Origin: Paenibacillaceae bacterium
GTDB lineage: Bacteria > Bacillota > Bacilli > Paenibacillales > Paenibacillaceae
Assembly (NCBI GenBank): GCA_900766135.1
Contig: CAAFUF010000001.1
Location: forward strand, 65,037 to 129,036
DNA: 64,000 bases
Reading direction: 5' to 3'
Part shown: one piece after another, positions 50,088 to 60,146 of the stretch
Numbering within the stretch: the first letter of the stretch is position 1
Layout of the letters: every line of letters starts with the position of its first letter
Notes under the pieces: model-generated
What the model saw: only the letters and a program-made list of their open reading frames with translations
Told to the model about the DNA's origin: nothing
Database searches by the model: none
Made by a program: the position numbers and the translations under genes

Positions 50088-50978
50088 ATGATACAAATTG
50101 ATCATTTATCCAAAAAATATACGCGCGGCGGGTTAGCGCTAGACGATGTCACCTTAACCCTGAATAAGGGCATGGTGGGACTTTTGGGTCCCAACGGCGC
50201 CGGGAAATCGTCGCTGATGCGCATTCTGGCCACGCTCACGCCGCCAACTTCGGGCGAAGCGACGCTTTTCGGCGTGCCGCTGCGCCGAGCGGAGGAAATC
50301 CGCCGCATCATCGGTTATCTGCCGCAGCAGTTTCAAGTGTATCCGCAGCTCACGGGCGTGGAGTATCTGGATTACGTCGCGGTGATGAAGGGGATGACGG
50401 ACAAGAAGCAACGCAAGGCGGAGATCGAGACTTTGTTGGAGCAGGTGAACCTGCAGGATAAGGCGCGAAAAAAAGTGCAGACCTATTCCGGCGGCATGAA
50501 ACGCCGTCTCGGCATCGCCCAGGCGCTGCTAGGTTCGCCGCAGGTGCTGATCGTGGATGAGCCGACGGCCGGCCTGGATCCCGAGGAGCGCGTCCGCTTC
50601 CGCAATCTGCTGACCCGCTTCAGCCTGGGGCGAATCGTCTTGTTGTCGACGCACATCGTCGCCGACATCGAAAGCAACTGCCGCCAGATTGCCGTCCTCG
50701 ACAAAGGTAAGGTGAAGTTGTCCGGGGAACTGGCCGATCTTCAGGAGTTTGGACACGGCAAGGTGTGGGAGGTTCGGCTCAGCGAGAACCGGTTCGGCTT
50801 GCTGGACCCGATGTCCGTCGTGTCCACGCGACCGGCGGAAGGCGGCCTGTTATGCCGGATCATCGCCGAAACGCCCCCGGAGGGAGCCAGCGAAGCCGCG
50901 CTTGTTCCGCCGACGCTGGAGGACGGCTATTTGGCCCTGCTGCGAACGGGCCAGAGGGAAGGAGCGGCTTGGCGATGA
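50088..50978 (+). CDS. ABC transporter ATP-binding protein
   Basis: A 296-residue ATPase of the drug/ABC-2 branch. Walker A is GPNGAGKSS at residues 34-42, the Q-loop LPQQFQVYPQLTG, the signature YSGGMKRR and Walker B VLIVDEPTAGLDPEE. A C-terminal tail of about 80 residues (WEVRLSENRFGLLDPMSVVS) is typical for this group. The ATG at 50088 follows AAAAGAGGAACAGT. Its stop overlaps the next gene by 4 bp (ATGA), starting a six-gene chain of overlapping genes up to 56237. Confidence 0.92.
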   Translation: MIQIDHLSKKYTRGGLALDDVTLTLNKGMVGLLGPNGAGKSSLMRILATLTPPTSGEATLFGVPLRRAEEIRRIIGYLPQQFQVYPQLTGVEYLDYVAVMKGMTDKKQRKAEIETLLEQVNLQDKARKKVQTYSGGMKRRLGIAQALLGSPQVLIVDEPTAGLDPEERVRFRNLLTRFSLGRIVLLSTHIVADIESNCRQIAVLDKGKVKLSGELADLQEFGHGKVWEVRLSENRFGLLDPMSVVSTRPAEGGLLCRIIAETPPEGASEAALVPPTLEDGYLALLRTGQREGAAWR

Positions 50979-53155
50979 ACAAAGGGAGACGCCTGTTTCA
51001 ATTTGAGCTTCGCATGCTGTTCGGGAACCGGTGGCTGCTGGCTTTGCCGGTCGTGTTCGGGCTGCTGGCGTTTTGGAACCTCGAAAAGCTGCCGGACCGG
51101 GAAATCCTATTTTTTCGCCATGCGTACACGAACCTGACGCTGCTGCACACGATGAGCCTGGGGCTGACGATGCTGCTTGGTGTGCTGACGATCCGCCGGG
51201 ACATCCGCCGCCCTTCCTATGAATGGAATGCGGCGCTGCCGGTGTCCTATGTGTCCAGAATTTCGGCGAAATATGTCGCAGGGGTCCTGTATTTTACGAT
51301 ATTCTCGTTACTGGCCGGCGCCGCGTTTGCCCGGGCCTCCTCGAGAATGGACGTAACGTCTTCGCTTACCCGGGAATTTACGGCTTATTATCTGATAACC
51401 TTCGAGGTTTCCTATCTCGTGACTTTGGCGTTGGCCATGCTGCTCGCGATTTGCATCGCGAACCGGGCCGTCTATTTGATCGCTTTTTGCGCCTGGATGT
51501 TTGGCACGTTCTTTCTGGATATGTTCCTGCTCGATCGCAACAGATGGTACGTGCTGCGTACCTTCCATCTCAACCAGCTGTTCGTGACCGGGGATTCCGA
51601 TGCCGAAACGTGGGGCATTCGCTTGATCGCGGACGAACTGGCGGCATCCCGCTGGTTTGTGCTGGCGTTTACGCTGCTGCTGTTGACGGCCGGCGTGGTC
51701 CTCCTGAACCGGTTGCGCCCAACCGCTTTTCGGAAGAGTAATTGGTTGGCTGGAGGGTTGGCCCTGCTGCTGGCGGCTGGCGCCTTTGTGCCCTACTTGT
51801 CCATCTGGGGAGTACGTTATGCCGGTTTGCATGCGAGGTTAAGAGATCCTGCCGTAAAGACGGCGGAAGCGTTCCGTGATGTGAAGGTCGAAACGTTTCA
51901 GATCGAACGGTATGATATCCATCTGCAGCGGGAGCCGGATGACCGTTTAACAATCAAGGCGGCCATGCAAATTCCGACAGGTCAGTTGCCGGGACGCAGC
52001 GAGTTGGTATTTACGCTGAATCGCGATTTCCATGTGGACCGGATGATGGTGGAGGGTTCGTCCGTCCCATTCTCGCATGAAGGGGAGAAGCTTACCGTCC
52101 GTTTGTCCACCCCTCTGCCCGCAAACGAATCCGTTCAGGTCGAGATGGAATATGCGGGGAAGGTGATGGATTACGTCGCCGAGAATTATACCGAGGAATC
52201 GTATCTGGCTTTTGTGAAAGGAATAAACGTTCGGCTTCCGGGCTATATCGCTTGGTACCCGCTGCCGGGGGACTATCCGGTTTATATGAAGAACAGCAAT
52301 GGGGATTCGTTGCAGGTGGCAGCCGATTATGGCGGTTGGCGACTTCCGTCCGCCAATTTCCGCATCTCAGCGGCCGGGTTTGAATCCAAGCTTTACGGAA
52401 ACTTGGAGCAACAGGAATCGACCGGCGAAGGACAAGTATTCGAAGGCAAATCGTCGGCGTTCATCAAGCTCTACGGCGGAGAGTTTGAGGAAGTGTCCCA
52501 TCCGAAGCTGCCGGTTCGCCTGGTGACGACTCCTTATAACGTGAAGACAGCCGAAGGACTTCTGGATAAATGGGCCGGCGTTTACGCTTATTTTGCCGGA
52601 TGGGTCACCGATTTCGACCCCAAATTGGACCAGGTGCTGATGCTGTCGATCAACAGTAACCACTCGCCCGACCAAGAGAATAAGACTTATTACTTGATCT
52701 GGCTGGTGACCGAACCGGATTACTACGCGAACCAACTGATGAACTCGATGTTGCTCGGCACGAACGAGGGGGCTCCGGACATCCTGAACGCGTCCGAGGA
52801 CGTGCGTCCGCAGCTTCGGGCCTTAATGTGGTATATGTATTTCCGGGAGATTAAAGGGCATACCACCGAGGATTTGAAGCAAGGCGCAGGGGATGGCTTG
52901 TTGTACGACTTGTTCGACCCCTCGGACTCGAATGAAGCCGACCCGGGTCATGTGGGATTGCGGATGGCGATGCAGGTAGCCCAAGCGATGGATGAGGGGA
53001 AAACCGCTCAGGTGAAAAAGGTGCTAAACCATTTTTACGCGCTTGGCTTGGAAATCCCTCACCCCAACGACGCTGAGGATGGGCTCAGACCTATTCCGTA
53101 CGACGAATGGGAACGGGAATGGAAGCGGGTGATGGGCGATGCGGATGCGAACTGA
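50975..53155 (+). CDS. ABC-2-type permease fused to a large extracytoplasmic M1-like domain
   Basis: A 726-residue membrane protein. Residues about 15-290 contain seven or eight membrane helices of ABC-2 permease style. The remaining 430 residues are soluble: a beta-rich segment (LKAAMQIPTGQLPGRSELVFTLNRDFHVDRMMVEGSSVPFSHEGEKLTVRLSTPL) resembling the N-terminal domain of M1 aminopeptidases, then an alpha/beta region (LLDKWAGVYAYFAGWVTDFDP). No HExxH zinc motif is present, so a peptidase activity is unlikely. It is translationally coupled to the ATPase upstream and overlaps the next permease by 17 bp. Confidence 0.72.
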   Translation: MNKGRRLFQFELRMLFGNRWLLALPVVFGLLAFWNLEKLPDREILFFRHAYTNLTLLHTMSLGLTMLLGVLTIRRDIRRPSYEWNAALPVSYVSRISAKYVAGVLYFTIFSLLAGAAFARASSRMDVTSSLTREFTAYYLITFEVSYLVTLALAMLLAICIANRAVYLIAFCAWMFGTFFLDMFLLDRNRWYVLRTFHLNQLFVTGDSDAETWGIRLIADELAASRWFVLAFTLLLLTAGVVLLNRLRPTAFRKSNWLAGGLALLLAAGAFVPYLSIWGVRYAGLHARLRDPAVKTAEAFRDVKVETFQIERYDIHLQREPDDRLTIKAAMQIPTGQLPGRSELVFTLNRDFHVDRMMVEGSSVPFSHEGEKLTVRLSTPLPANESVQVEMEYAGKVMDYVAENYTEESYLAFVKGINVRLPGYIAWYPLPGDYPVYMKNSNGDSLQVAADYGGWRLPSANFRISAAGFESKLYGNLEQQESTGEGQVFEGKSSAFIKLYGGEFEEVSHPKLPVRLVTTPYNVKTAEGLLDKWAGVYAYFAGWVTDFDPKLDQVLMLSINSNHSPDQENKTYYLIWLVTEPDYYANQLMNSMLLGTNEGAPDILNASEDVRPQLRALMWYMYFREIKGHTTEDLKQGAGDGLLYDLFDPSDSNEADPGHVGLRMAMQVAQAMDEGKTAQVKKVLNHFYALGLEIPHPNDAEDGLRPIPYDEWEREWKRVMGDADAN

Positions 53156-53870
53156 CGCCCGAAGCGGGTTCCGCGGATTGAGCCTGGAGTTGAAAGTGCA
53201 CAAGCAACCAATGGCTTGGCTCGCAATGCTGCTGTTTGCCGTCTATCTCCTTAGCATTCTGCTTAGCGATCCAGATCGTCCGAGAACGGTGTATTATTTT
53301 TCGGAAATGGCCCTGTTCTCGATGGCGTTGATCATTCCCCTGCTGTTGTTCCAACGGGAGATCGGAGGAGGCGGCATGGAGGTCATCGCCACGTACCCCG
53401 TATCCTTAAGGATGCTGGCATTTCGAAAATGGCTTATGGCGATAGGATTGACGCTAGGATTAGGGTTCGTTTTGATGTCGGTATATGCTTGGTATTTCGG
53501 AGGGATTTGGGCGCCCCGGCATCCATGGAACGGTGCGGAGGTGATTCCGAAGGCCGAGATGTCCGCCGGCTCCATGATTCTTCAGAATCTACCGGCTTAT
53601 GTGCTGCTCATTTCCCTATCCGTGGCCGGAATCGTGGCGTTTCGCCGAATTTACGGCGGTTTGGTGCTCGGCTTCGCCGTATGGGTGCTGGATACGATCA
53701 GCTCCGGCGAATGGTTGGGGCGGTGGACCTTGTATGCCAGCTATTTAAAGAAACAACATTCTTTTCCGCAAAATCGGATCGGCCTGCTCATTGCCTCGCT
53801 GCTTCTGCTTGCTTTTGCCGTTTGGTTGATTGGCCGAAGGGAACGCTGGATCAGCGTGGAAGAGGAATAG
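53139..53870 (+). CDS. Integral membrane protein, ABC permease-like
   Basis: A 243-residue protein with about six membrane helices and no large soluble domain. It starts inside the previous gene (17-bp overlap; ATG at 53139 or 53145, weak GAAGCGGGTG upstream). The pattern LLLFQREIGGGGMEVIATYPVSLRMLAFRKWL resembles the conserved cytoplasmic stretch of ABC-2 permeases. It is probably the partner of the 726-residue permease. Function inferred only from context. Confidence 0.65.
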   Translation: MRMRTDARSGFRGLSLELKVHKQPMAWLAMLLFAVYLLSILLSDPDRPRTVYYFSEMALFSMALIIPLLLFQREIGGGGMEVIATYPVSLRMLAFRKWLMAIGLTLGLGFVLMSVYAWYFGGIWAPRHPWNGAEVIPKAEMSAGSMILQNLPAYVLLISLSVAGIVAFRRIYGGLVLGFAVWVLDTISSGEWLGRWTLYASYLKKQHSFPQNRIGLLIASLLLLAFAVWLIGRRERWISVEEE

Positions 53871-53930
53871 CGCCCCACGGGGCGATGAAAATATATGAAT
53901 TTAACACGATTCGCGGGGGGAGGAGATACC

Positions 53931-54545
53931 ATGATTTCGGATTCGCTGCTGGCCGAGCGAATGGCCGCCGGCGACCAGGAGGCATTCGAGCTGCTGGTTA
54001 CGAGGTACCACGGGCCGCTGCTGTCTTATGTCACAAGCCAGCTAAGGGATCGGGGAAAGGCGGAGGATATCGTCCAGGAGACGTTTATCCGGTTGATTCG
54101 CCACCTGAAAAGGCATGGCGGAATGGAGCAGCTTCGTCCCTGGCTTTATAAGGTAGCGCTTAATCTATGCCGGGATTATTGGCGGAGCGCCTCCTACCGT
54201 TCGGAATACGCCGGAACCGATACGATTCCGGAGGATGCCGATCCGGCACCCCGGGCGGAAGAATTGATCGAACGGCAGGAAACGGTGCAACAGTTGGCCG
54301 AATCGATCACCCGGCTTCCGGAGGTTCAACAGGAGGTGGTGCGCATGCGCTTCTTCCATGATTTGAAGCTGCAGGAGATCGCGGAGCTGCTTGAGCTGCC
54401 GCTGAGTTCGGTGAAGTCGCATCTGTACGGAGGATTGCGCAAACTGAAGCGGGCGCTGGCCCGCTCGTCTGACCATCCTGACTGGGGAGTCCCCAAAATA
54501 CGCGAAGAGGAAAGTGAGGTGCCGACGCATGGAACCATCCATTGA
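53931..54545 (+). CDS. ECF-type RNA polymerase sigma factor
   Basis: A 204-residue group IV sigma factor. Region 2 is RYHGPLLSYVTSQLRDRGKAEDIVQETFIRLIRHL with the LRPWLYKVALNLCRDYWR helix. Region 4 is LPEVQQEVVRMRFFHDLKLQEIAELLELPLSSVKSHLYGGLRKLKR. The ATG at 53931 follows GGGGGGAGGAGATACC. No classical anti-sigma gene (zinc-finger or RsiW type) is adjacent. Instead the next gene, overlapping by 17 bp, encodes a membrane protein with a charged N-terminal cytoplasmic arm that could take that role. Confidence 0.92.
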   Translation: MISDSLLAERMAAGDQEAFELLVTRYHGPLLSYVTSQLRDRGKAEDIVQETFIRLIRHLKRHGGMEQLRPWLYKVALNLCRDYWRSASYRSEYAGTDTIPEDADPAPRAEELIERQETVQQLAESITRLPEVQQEVVRMRFFHDLKLQEIAELLELPLSSVKSHLYGGLRKLKRALARSSDHPDWGVPKIREEESEVPTHGTIH

Positions 54546-55389
54546 TAAAGAGCTGGAGCGATTGGAGCGGGAACTGCGCGAGCCGTTGCGGCAGGCGCTG
54601 CAACCGGGGCCAACGCCGTCGGAAACCGCGGCGTTGATCGAGGCGCTGCAGCCGGAGTTCGCCGCCCTTCAGGCGCAAAATGCCGCCGCATCGCTCGAGT
54701 TTAATGCGGAGATCGAACCGCCGTCCTTGGGCCGACTGCTGCGGAGCCAATTTCGCCTGAATCGCCGTTCGCTGATGTTGACCGGGGCGGCCGTGTTTTT
54801 GATGCTGGTGTTTTTGGTTGATCCGGAGCGACCTTTCAACAATTGGCTGCTGGGGGATCGTATGCCCGGCTTGTTTTCGCTGATCACGCCGCTCATGCTG
54901 ATCGCGTCGATGTTATACAGTTATCGCACTTGGGACCGCGGGATGCGCGCGATCGAGAGCGTTACGCCTTACCCGCCGGCGTTGGTGATCTACAGCCGGA
55001 TGCTGATGGTCATGGCGCTGGTCGTGGGCTGGGCGCTGATCAGTTCCGTCGTGGTGAGCATCCGCGTGGCGACTGCGGGCGAAGCTGCGCTGCCGTTTAT
55101 CCCCTTTTTGCTGGAATGGTTGGGGATTTCCCTGCTCACCGGAGGGGCGGCGATGTACGCCTTGTTTCGTTACGGCCACATGACGGGGGTGTTGTCCGCG
55201 GGCGGCGTCTACGTCCTCTGGCTGGTTCTCATCGACCAGACCTCGGCCCTGAGCTTGAATACCGGGACGGGGCCAGCGACCGCGATGAACGCCGGTTTCT
55301 TGCTGGTCGGCGTCCTCCTGCTGTTCCGTTCGTATATTCGCAGCCGGAACCTGCAGACCGGTTCCGTGCAGTTCGGTGCGCGGTCATGA
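54529..55389 (+). CDS. Membrane protein with charged N-terminal arm (possible permease/anti-sigma)
   Basis: A 286-residue protein I do not recognise. The first 85 residues are soluble and mostly helical (KELERLERELREPLRQALQPGPTPSETAALIEALQPEFAALQ). About six membrane helices follow (residues 90-275). It starts within the end of the sigma factor gene (GAGGT upstream of ATG 54529) and overlaps the next ATPase by 4 bp. Position between a sigma factor and an ATPase suggests either an ABC permease partner or a membrane-bound sigma regulator, or both. Confidence 0.65.
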   Translation: MEPSIDKELERLERELREPLRQALQPGPTPSETAALIEALQPEFAALQAQNAAASLEFNAEIEPPSLGRLLRSQFRLNRRSLMLTGAAVFLMLVFLVDPERPFNNWLLGDRMPGLFSLITPLMLIASMLYSYRTWDRGMRAIESVTPYPPALVIYSRMLMVMALVVGWALISSVVVSIRVATAGEAALPFIPFLLEWLGISLLTGGAAMYALFRYGHMTGVLSAGGVYVLWLVLIDQTSALSLNTGTGPATAMNAGFLLVGVLLLFRSYIRSRNLQTGSVQFGARS

Positions 55390-56237
55390 TCCGCTTCGAA
55401 GGCTTGCGGGAGCGCCCGGCCGGCGGATTTGTCCTGCAAATCGATCGGCTGCAGTTGAGGCCGGGGTTAACCCTTCTGGTCGGGGTCAACGGGGCCGGAA
55501 AAACCACCTTGCTCGAGCTGCTGGCGACGGTGAATCTGCCGCACCGGGGAGAAATCCTCTACCAGGAGCGATCCGCTCTGGCCGATTTGCCGCTGGTGCG
55601 TAGTCAAATCGGATACGTGCCGTCCGACATCGAGCTCTATGAAAATATGACGCCGCACAAGCTGCTTTCATATTTGTCCGAGCTGAAGGGCGTATTTCAT
55701 CCGGAACGGACCGAAGAGCTGCTCCGCGACTTTCGGCTGGAGCCTTATCGCAATACCAAGATCAAGCGGTTATCCGGAGGCGTGCAGCGGCGGGTCAGCT
55801 TGGCCCAGTCTCTGCTGGCCGCCCCGGGTTTCCTATTTCTCGACGAACCCTTAAACGGCATGGACACCGGGGAACGGAAGCTGGCGATCGCCTACTTGAA
55901 CCGGTACGCGGAAGGACGAACGGTTATTGCGGCGGTACATGAGCTGAGCGAATGGGAAGTGGCGGCCGATCAGGTGCTATGGCTGGACCGGGGGAAAGTG
56001 CGCTTTTACGGCGGGAAAACGTCCTGGATGGAGGACCTGCCGTACCGGGTTTGGGAGGGAGTTCTTACGCGCGAGCAATTCGACCGGTGTCCGGAGGCCG
56101 GGTTGATCGAGTTCCGTGAAACGCCGGAGGGCATATATACCAAGCTGGTAGGGGAGGCCCCCCTTTTCCCTGAACTAAGCGAAGGTGCGCCGACGTTCGA
56201 GGATGCGTATTTTATCCGTAAATATCAACCGGCGTAG
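55386..56237 (+). CDS. ABC transporter ATP-binding protein (second of the cluster)
   Basis: A 283-residue ATPase. Walker A GVNGAGKTT lies at residues 33-41, the signature is RLSGGVQRR, Walker B FLFLDEPLNGMD and the H-loop AAVHEL. It starts by ATGA overlap with the preceding membrane protein, its probable permease. In the N-terminal region the usual glycine-rich strand is short (IRFEGLRERPAGGFVLQIDRLQL). It ends the six-gene operon. Confidence 0.9.
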   Translation: MIRFEGLRERPAGGFVLQIDRLQLRPGLTLLVGVNGAGKTTLLELLATVNLPHRGEILYQERSALADLPLVRSQIGYVPSDIELYENMTPHKLLSYLSELKGVFHPERTEELLRDFRLEPYRNTKIKRLSGGVQRRVSLAQSLLAAPGFLFLDEPLNGMDTGERKLAIAYLNRYAEGRTVIAAVHELSEWEVAADQVLWLDRGKVRFYGGKTSWMEDLPYRVWEGVLTREQFDRCPEAGLIEFRETPEGIYTKLVGEAPLFPELSEGAPTFEDAYFIRKYQPA

Positions 56238-56352
56238 CGCAATGCGAATAATTCATATAAAAATTATCGGATTTCCTATTTTCAAATCACACGAGATGTG
56301 AGAGAATATGAAAAATACTTTTTTGAACAACATCTTAAAGGAGGAATTATCC

Positions 56353-57645
<1,293 letters not shown>

Positions 57646-57663
57646 TGCATTGAGTTCGCAGCG

Positions 57664-57707
57664 AGCGGTCGCTTGCCCTACGGTAGGGCGGGCGGCCGCT
57701 ATTTGTT
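57664..57707 (+). terminator. Terminator of the O-acetylhomoserine sulfhydrylase gene
   Basis: AGCGGTCGC / GCGGCCGCT (one wobble) and inner GCCCTA / TAGGGC form a long two-part stem (57664-57700), followed by ATTTGTT. Confidence 0.85.
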
Positions 57708-58199
57708 ATAATCGCCGCATTCCGGGCACAAGGATACCGTCAAGTCGGCAACTGGTTTGGGGCCAGGTCCAATACTCGCTGTCCGACGCATTGCGCGATT
57801 ATCCCGTTTGATCAGATTGCAGAGAAACAGACTAACTCCGGATAAGGGAATAGGGTGTGGTGAGACCATTTCCATCACATTTTGTTCTTTATTTCCCGTC
57901 CGGCCTGCGTCCCTTCTTCTGGCACCCCTTGCTCCCTTAATGAAAGGGATAATATTGCAAAGCAGCCATGCAGGGACAACAAGATAACAACCGTCGTCGG
58001 CTGTCTCGACGACTTCATCGCGCTCGTCAAATTTTACCGGTTCGATCCAAACGCAGCCGCTTCTTATGGAAACGTGGAGAAAGAGGAGGTCTACTTCGCC
58101 TACAACATGCTTAAGAAGCAAAAGCGCAAGGTCAGCGAAGCGGACCTGCCGGAAGCGCCCTTGCCAAATCCGGGTGCCCCGTGTTGTCGTCCGATCGGA
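57708..58199. other. Intergenic region with degenerate ORF remnants
   Basis: No convincing gene is present. Overlapping frames exist on both strands (plus 57882-58202, minus 57699-58289), but none has a plausible RBS and the peptides look non-native in their first halves. A short plus-strand stretch around 58000-58140 (VGCLDDFIALVKFYRFDP...KKQKRKVSEADLPE) and a minus-strand CPECG near 57720 look protein-like and may be relics of decayed genes. Identity unknown. Confidence 0.35.
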
Positions 58200-58512
58200 T
58201 GAAATCGTGTTTTCCGAAAAGTCGAAATGACGCTTACCGGTCCGCCTATCGGTCGATCCGCCCGCATCTTTTGCGCTAACGCTTGCCACAACGCTTATTT
58301 GGCCGAAATGACGGGGATTTCTTTTCTAACGCTTGCCAGCACGCTTATAAGGGGGAAACTGCCCCTTTTCTTAGGAAAAAGCGGGGAATAAGCTCTCTGG
58401 CAAGCGTTACATGCAGCGATTCCCCGTTCCGGCTCAAATAGCGCCGCTCACAAGCGTTAGATTTTCACGCCGCCTCTCCTTCCTCCTTCCTCTTCCCACT
58501 TGCCCATGTCCG
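58200..58512. repeat. Convergent intergenic region with TAACGCTTGCCA repeats
   Basis: TAACGCTTGCCA occurs at 58277 and 58327 (50 bp apart, each followed by ACGCTTAT about 14 bp after its first base). Inverted copies are TGGCAAGCGTTA at 58398-58409 and CAAGCGTTA at 58451-58459. The direct and inverted copies could fold into a large stem. Confidence 0.7.
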
Positions 58513-59595
58513 CTATTCCAATGCAAAATCGCCGCTTGTCGTACTGGCTTTGACGGTGAATTTTGCATCGCCGATCTGCCCTTCGATCTCTTGGTCGGTC
58601 CGTTTGCCGAATTCCATCCCGGACACATCGACCTGGCCTTCCCCGGCCACGGTGTCGAAGCGGAGCGCGAAGGCTTGCGACTTCTTTAAGGCGATACCGA
58701 TGTCGCCGGAGGTGGTTTGAGCCGTGAGGTTTCCGTCCAACGGGTCATTCCGCAGGTCAAGTTTCAAGTCGCCGCTCACCGACTTGACCTCCAGGCCGCC
58801 TTGAAGATCGGAAGCTTCGATGGAACCGCTGCTGCTGTCAAGCGCCACCCGGGCTGCTTTGGCTTGGTTCAGTGTGATGTCGCCGCTCGCGGTTTGCACT
58901 TCGATCGATTGTTTGGCTTGCAAGCCGAAGGCTTCGACATCGCCGCTGGCCGTGGTGACCGACAACCGGTCAAACGAACGGAAAGGAAGATACACGGTTA
59001 ACTTCAAATCCGAGCGCAGGTTGTCGACGTTTTTGCGCGATCGTTCCGTTGCCACGAACAGCGTGTCGCCTTGTTTGGTGATCAGCTCGTCGTCCTTAAA
59101 GTCGCTGCTCGCCTTGCCTTTCAGTTCGGCGCCGATCGCCGACGAGTCGGAGATGGCCAGCTTCACGTCGGCCGCCGCGGTTTGGATGACGATCTCCCGG
59201 ATACCTTTCCCGTCCATGCTTTCGGAACGGGAGACGTCCCGGGTTTCCGGATCGTCGGAGAAATTGTCTTCCGGCAGCTCCAGGTCGTCCAGTCCGCTTA
59301 AACCGGCCGAAACGGCTTCGTCTACGACCCCCGCGACTTCCTCCATGATCCCGTCCACCATGTCGGTCGTTCCTTCCCTCATCCCGTCATGGAAATCCCG
59401 GATCACGCCGTCCAAATCCTGCGGGGGCTCTTGCCGTTCCGCCGCTTTCCCGCGTTCTCCCGAACCGAATCCGGTTTCTGTGCGATCCGGAAATAAACCG
59501 ATCGCCGCAAACGTGTTTGTTTTGGGAATCGTAACAGCGGTCCCGATAACCCCGATGATCAGCAAAGCGACGGCAAAATAAACAATTTTCTTCAT
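58513..59595 (-). CDS. DUF4097-family exported/membrane-anchored beta-repeat protein (LiaG-like)
   Basis: A 360-residue protein. One N-terminal membrane helix (KKIVYFAVALLIIGVIGTAVTIP) is followed by an acidic linker and, from about residue 140, a series of beta strands in the repeated pattern ...VTTASGDVEAFGL...IEVQTASGDITLNQAKAARVALDSSSGSIEASDLQGGLEVKSVSGDLKLDL, the DUF4097/LiaG signature. It overlaps the HAAS-domain gene by 4 bp and is preceded by AAGGAGGAACGCCGCT. Such proteins accompany PadR/HAAS modules and envelope-stress systems; molecular role unknown. Confidence 0.87.
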   Translation of the reverse strand: MKKIVYFAVALLIIGVIGTAVTIPKTNTFAAIGLFPDRTETGFGSGERGKAAERQEPPQDLDGVIRDFHDGMREGTTDMVDGIMEEVAGVVDEAVSAGLSGLDDLELPEDNFSDDPETRDVSRSESMDGKGIREIVIQTAAADVKLAISDSSAIGAELKGKASSDFKDDELITKQGDTLFVATERSRKNVDNLRSDLKLTVYLPFRSFDRLSVTTASGDVEAFGLQAKQSIEVQTASGDITLNQAKAARVALDSSSGSIEASDLQGGLEVKSVSGDLKLDLRNDPLDGNLTAQTTSGDIGIALKKSQAFALRFDTVAGEGQVDVSGMEFGKRTDQEIEGQIGDAKFTVKASTTSGDFALE

Positions 59596-60146
59596 AGCGG
59601 CGTTCCTCCTTGAATTCCGGCTTTCGTTTTGACCAGACGTATGATCGCGCCGTATCCCCATCCCGTAAACTGCCGCAGCCCCGCCGCCAGTAATAACCCC
59701 AAGCTAAACAGGGTCATCGTGGCGAACAAATTGAACAAGAACAGTTCAAAACCGCGCTGCAGGAGAGCGATGATGATCAGCAGCGGGCTCAGCAGCAAGG
59801 CGGCGGCAACGACCGTCAGCAAAGCGGCGGCCAGCAGCGCAATGCCAACGGGCAAGGCAACCGCAAAAATATTGATGAGGTTAATTCTGGCGACCTTCCA
59901 TACGGCGCGTATGATGTTGGAGAAGCTGCGCCTATTTTCGGCGGCCGTAATGCTGTAATCGAGCAATAGCTCTTTGGCCAGCAGAGATGGGGTCCCAAGC
60001 TTCGCGATGATCGCTTCGTCGCTGAGGCCGGCGGATGCGCCGGCATCGAAATGCTCTTCGTAGTCGTACAGAATTTCTTTTCTCTCTTCCGGCGGGATCC
60101 CGGCTAGCAAGCCTTCGAGGCTCTGCATAAATTCAGTTCTCTCCAT
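59592..60146 (-). CDS. HAAS/DUF1700 domain membrane protein
   Basis: A 184-residue protein. The N-terminal domain (FMQSLEGLLAGIPPEERKEILYDYEEHFDAG...SDEAIIAKLGTPSLLAKELL) is the HAAS/DUF1700 signature. About three or four membrane helices follow between residues 95 and 170. The ATG at 60146 sits inside the end of the PadR gene (14-bp overlap). HAAS proteins typically follow PadR regulators and precede DUF4097 proteins, as here, and are thought to modulate an envelope response. Confidence 0.88.
   Translation of the reverse strand: MERTEFMQSLEGLLAGIPPEERKEILYDYEEHFDAGASAGLSDEAIIAKLGTPSLLAKELLLDYSITAAENRRSFSNIIRAVWKVARINLINIFAVALPVGIALLAAALLTVVAAALLLSPLLIIIALLQRGFELFLFNLFATMTLFSLGLLLAAGLRQFTGWGYGAIIRLVKTKAGIQGGTPL

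Noticed and set aside
56238..56352. SAM (S-box) riboswitch before the sulfhydrylase gene
   Set aside because: The gap is only 115 bp, contains no S-box core motifs and no terminator; nothing supports it.
57699..58289. A 196-codon minus-strand gene
   Set aside because: It runs through the terminator of the upstream gene and into the TAACGCTTGCCA repeats, lacks an RBS and has no coherent domain.
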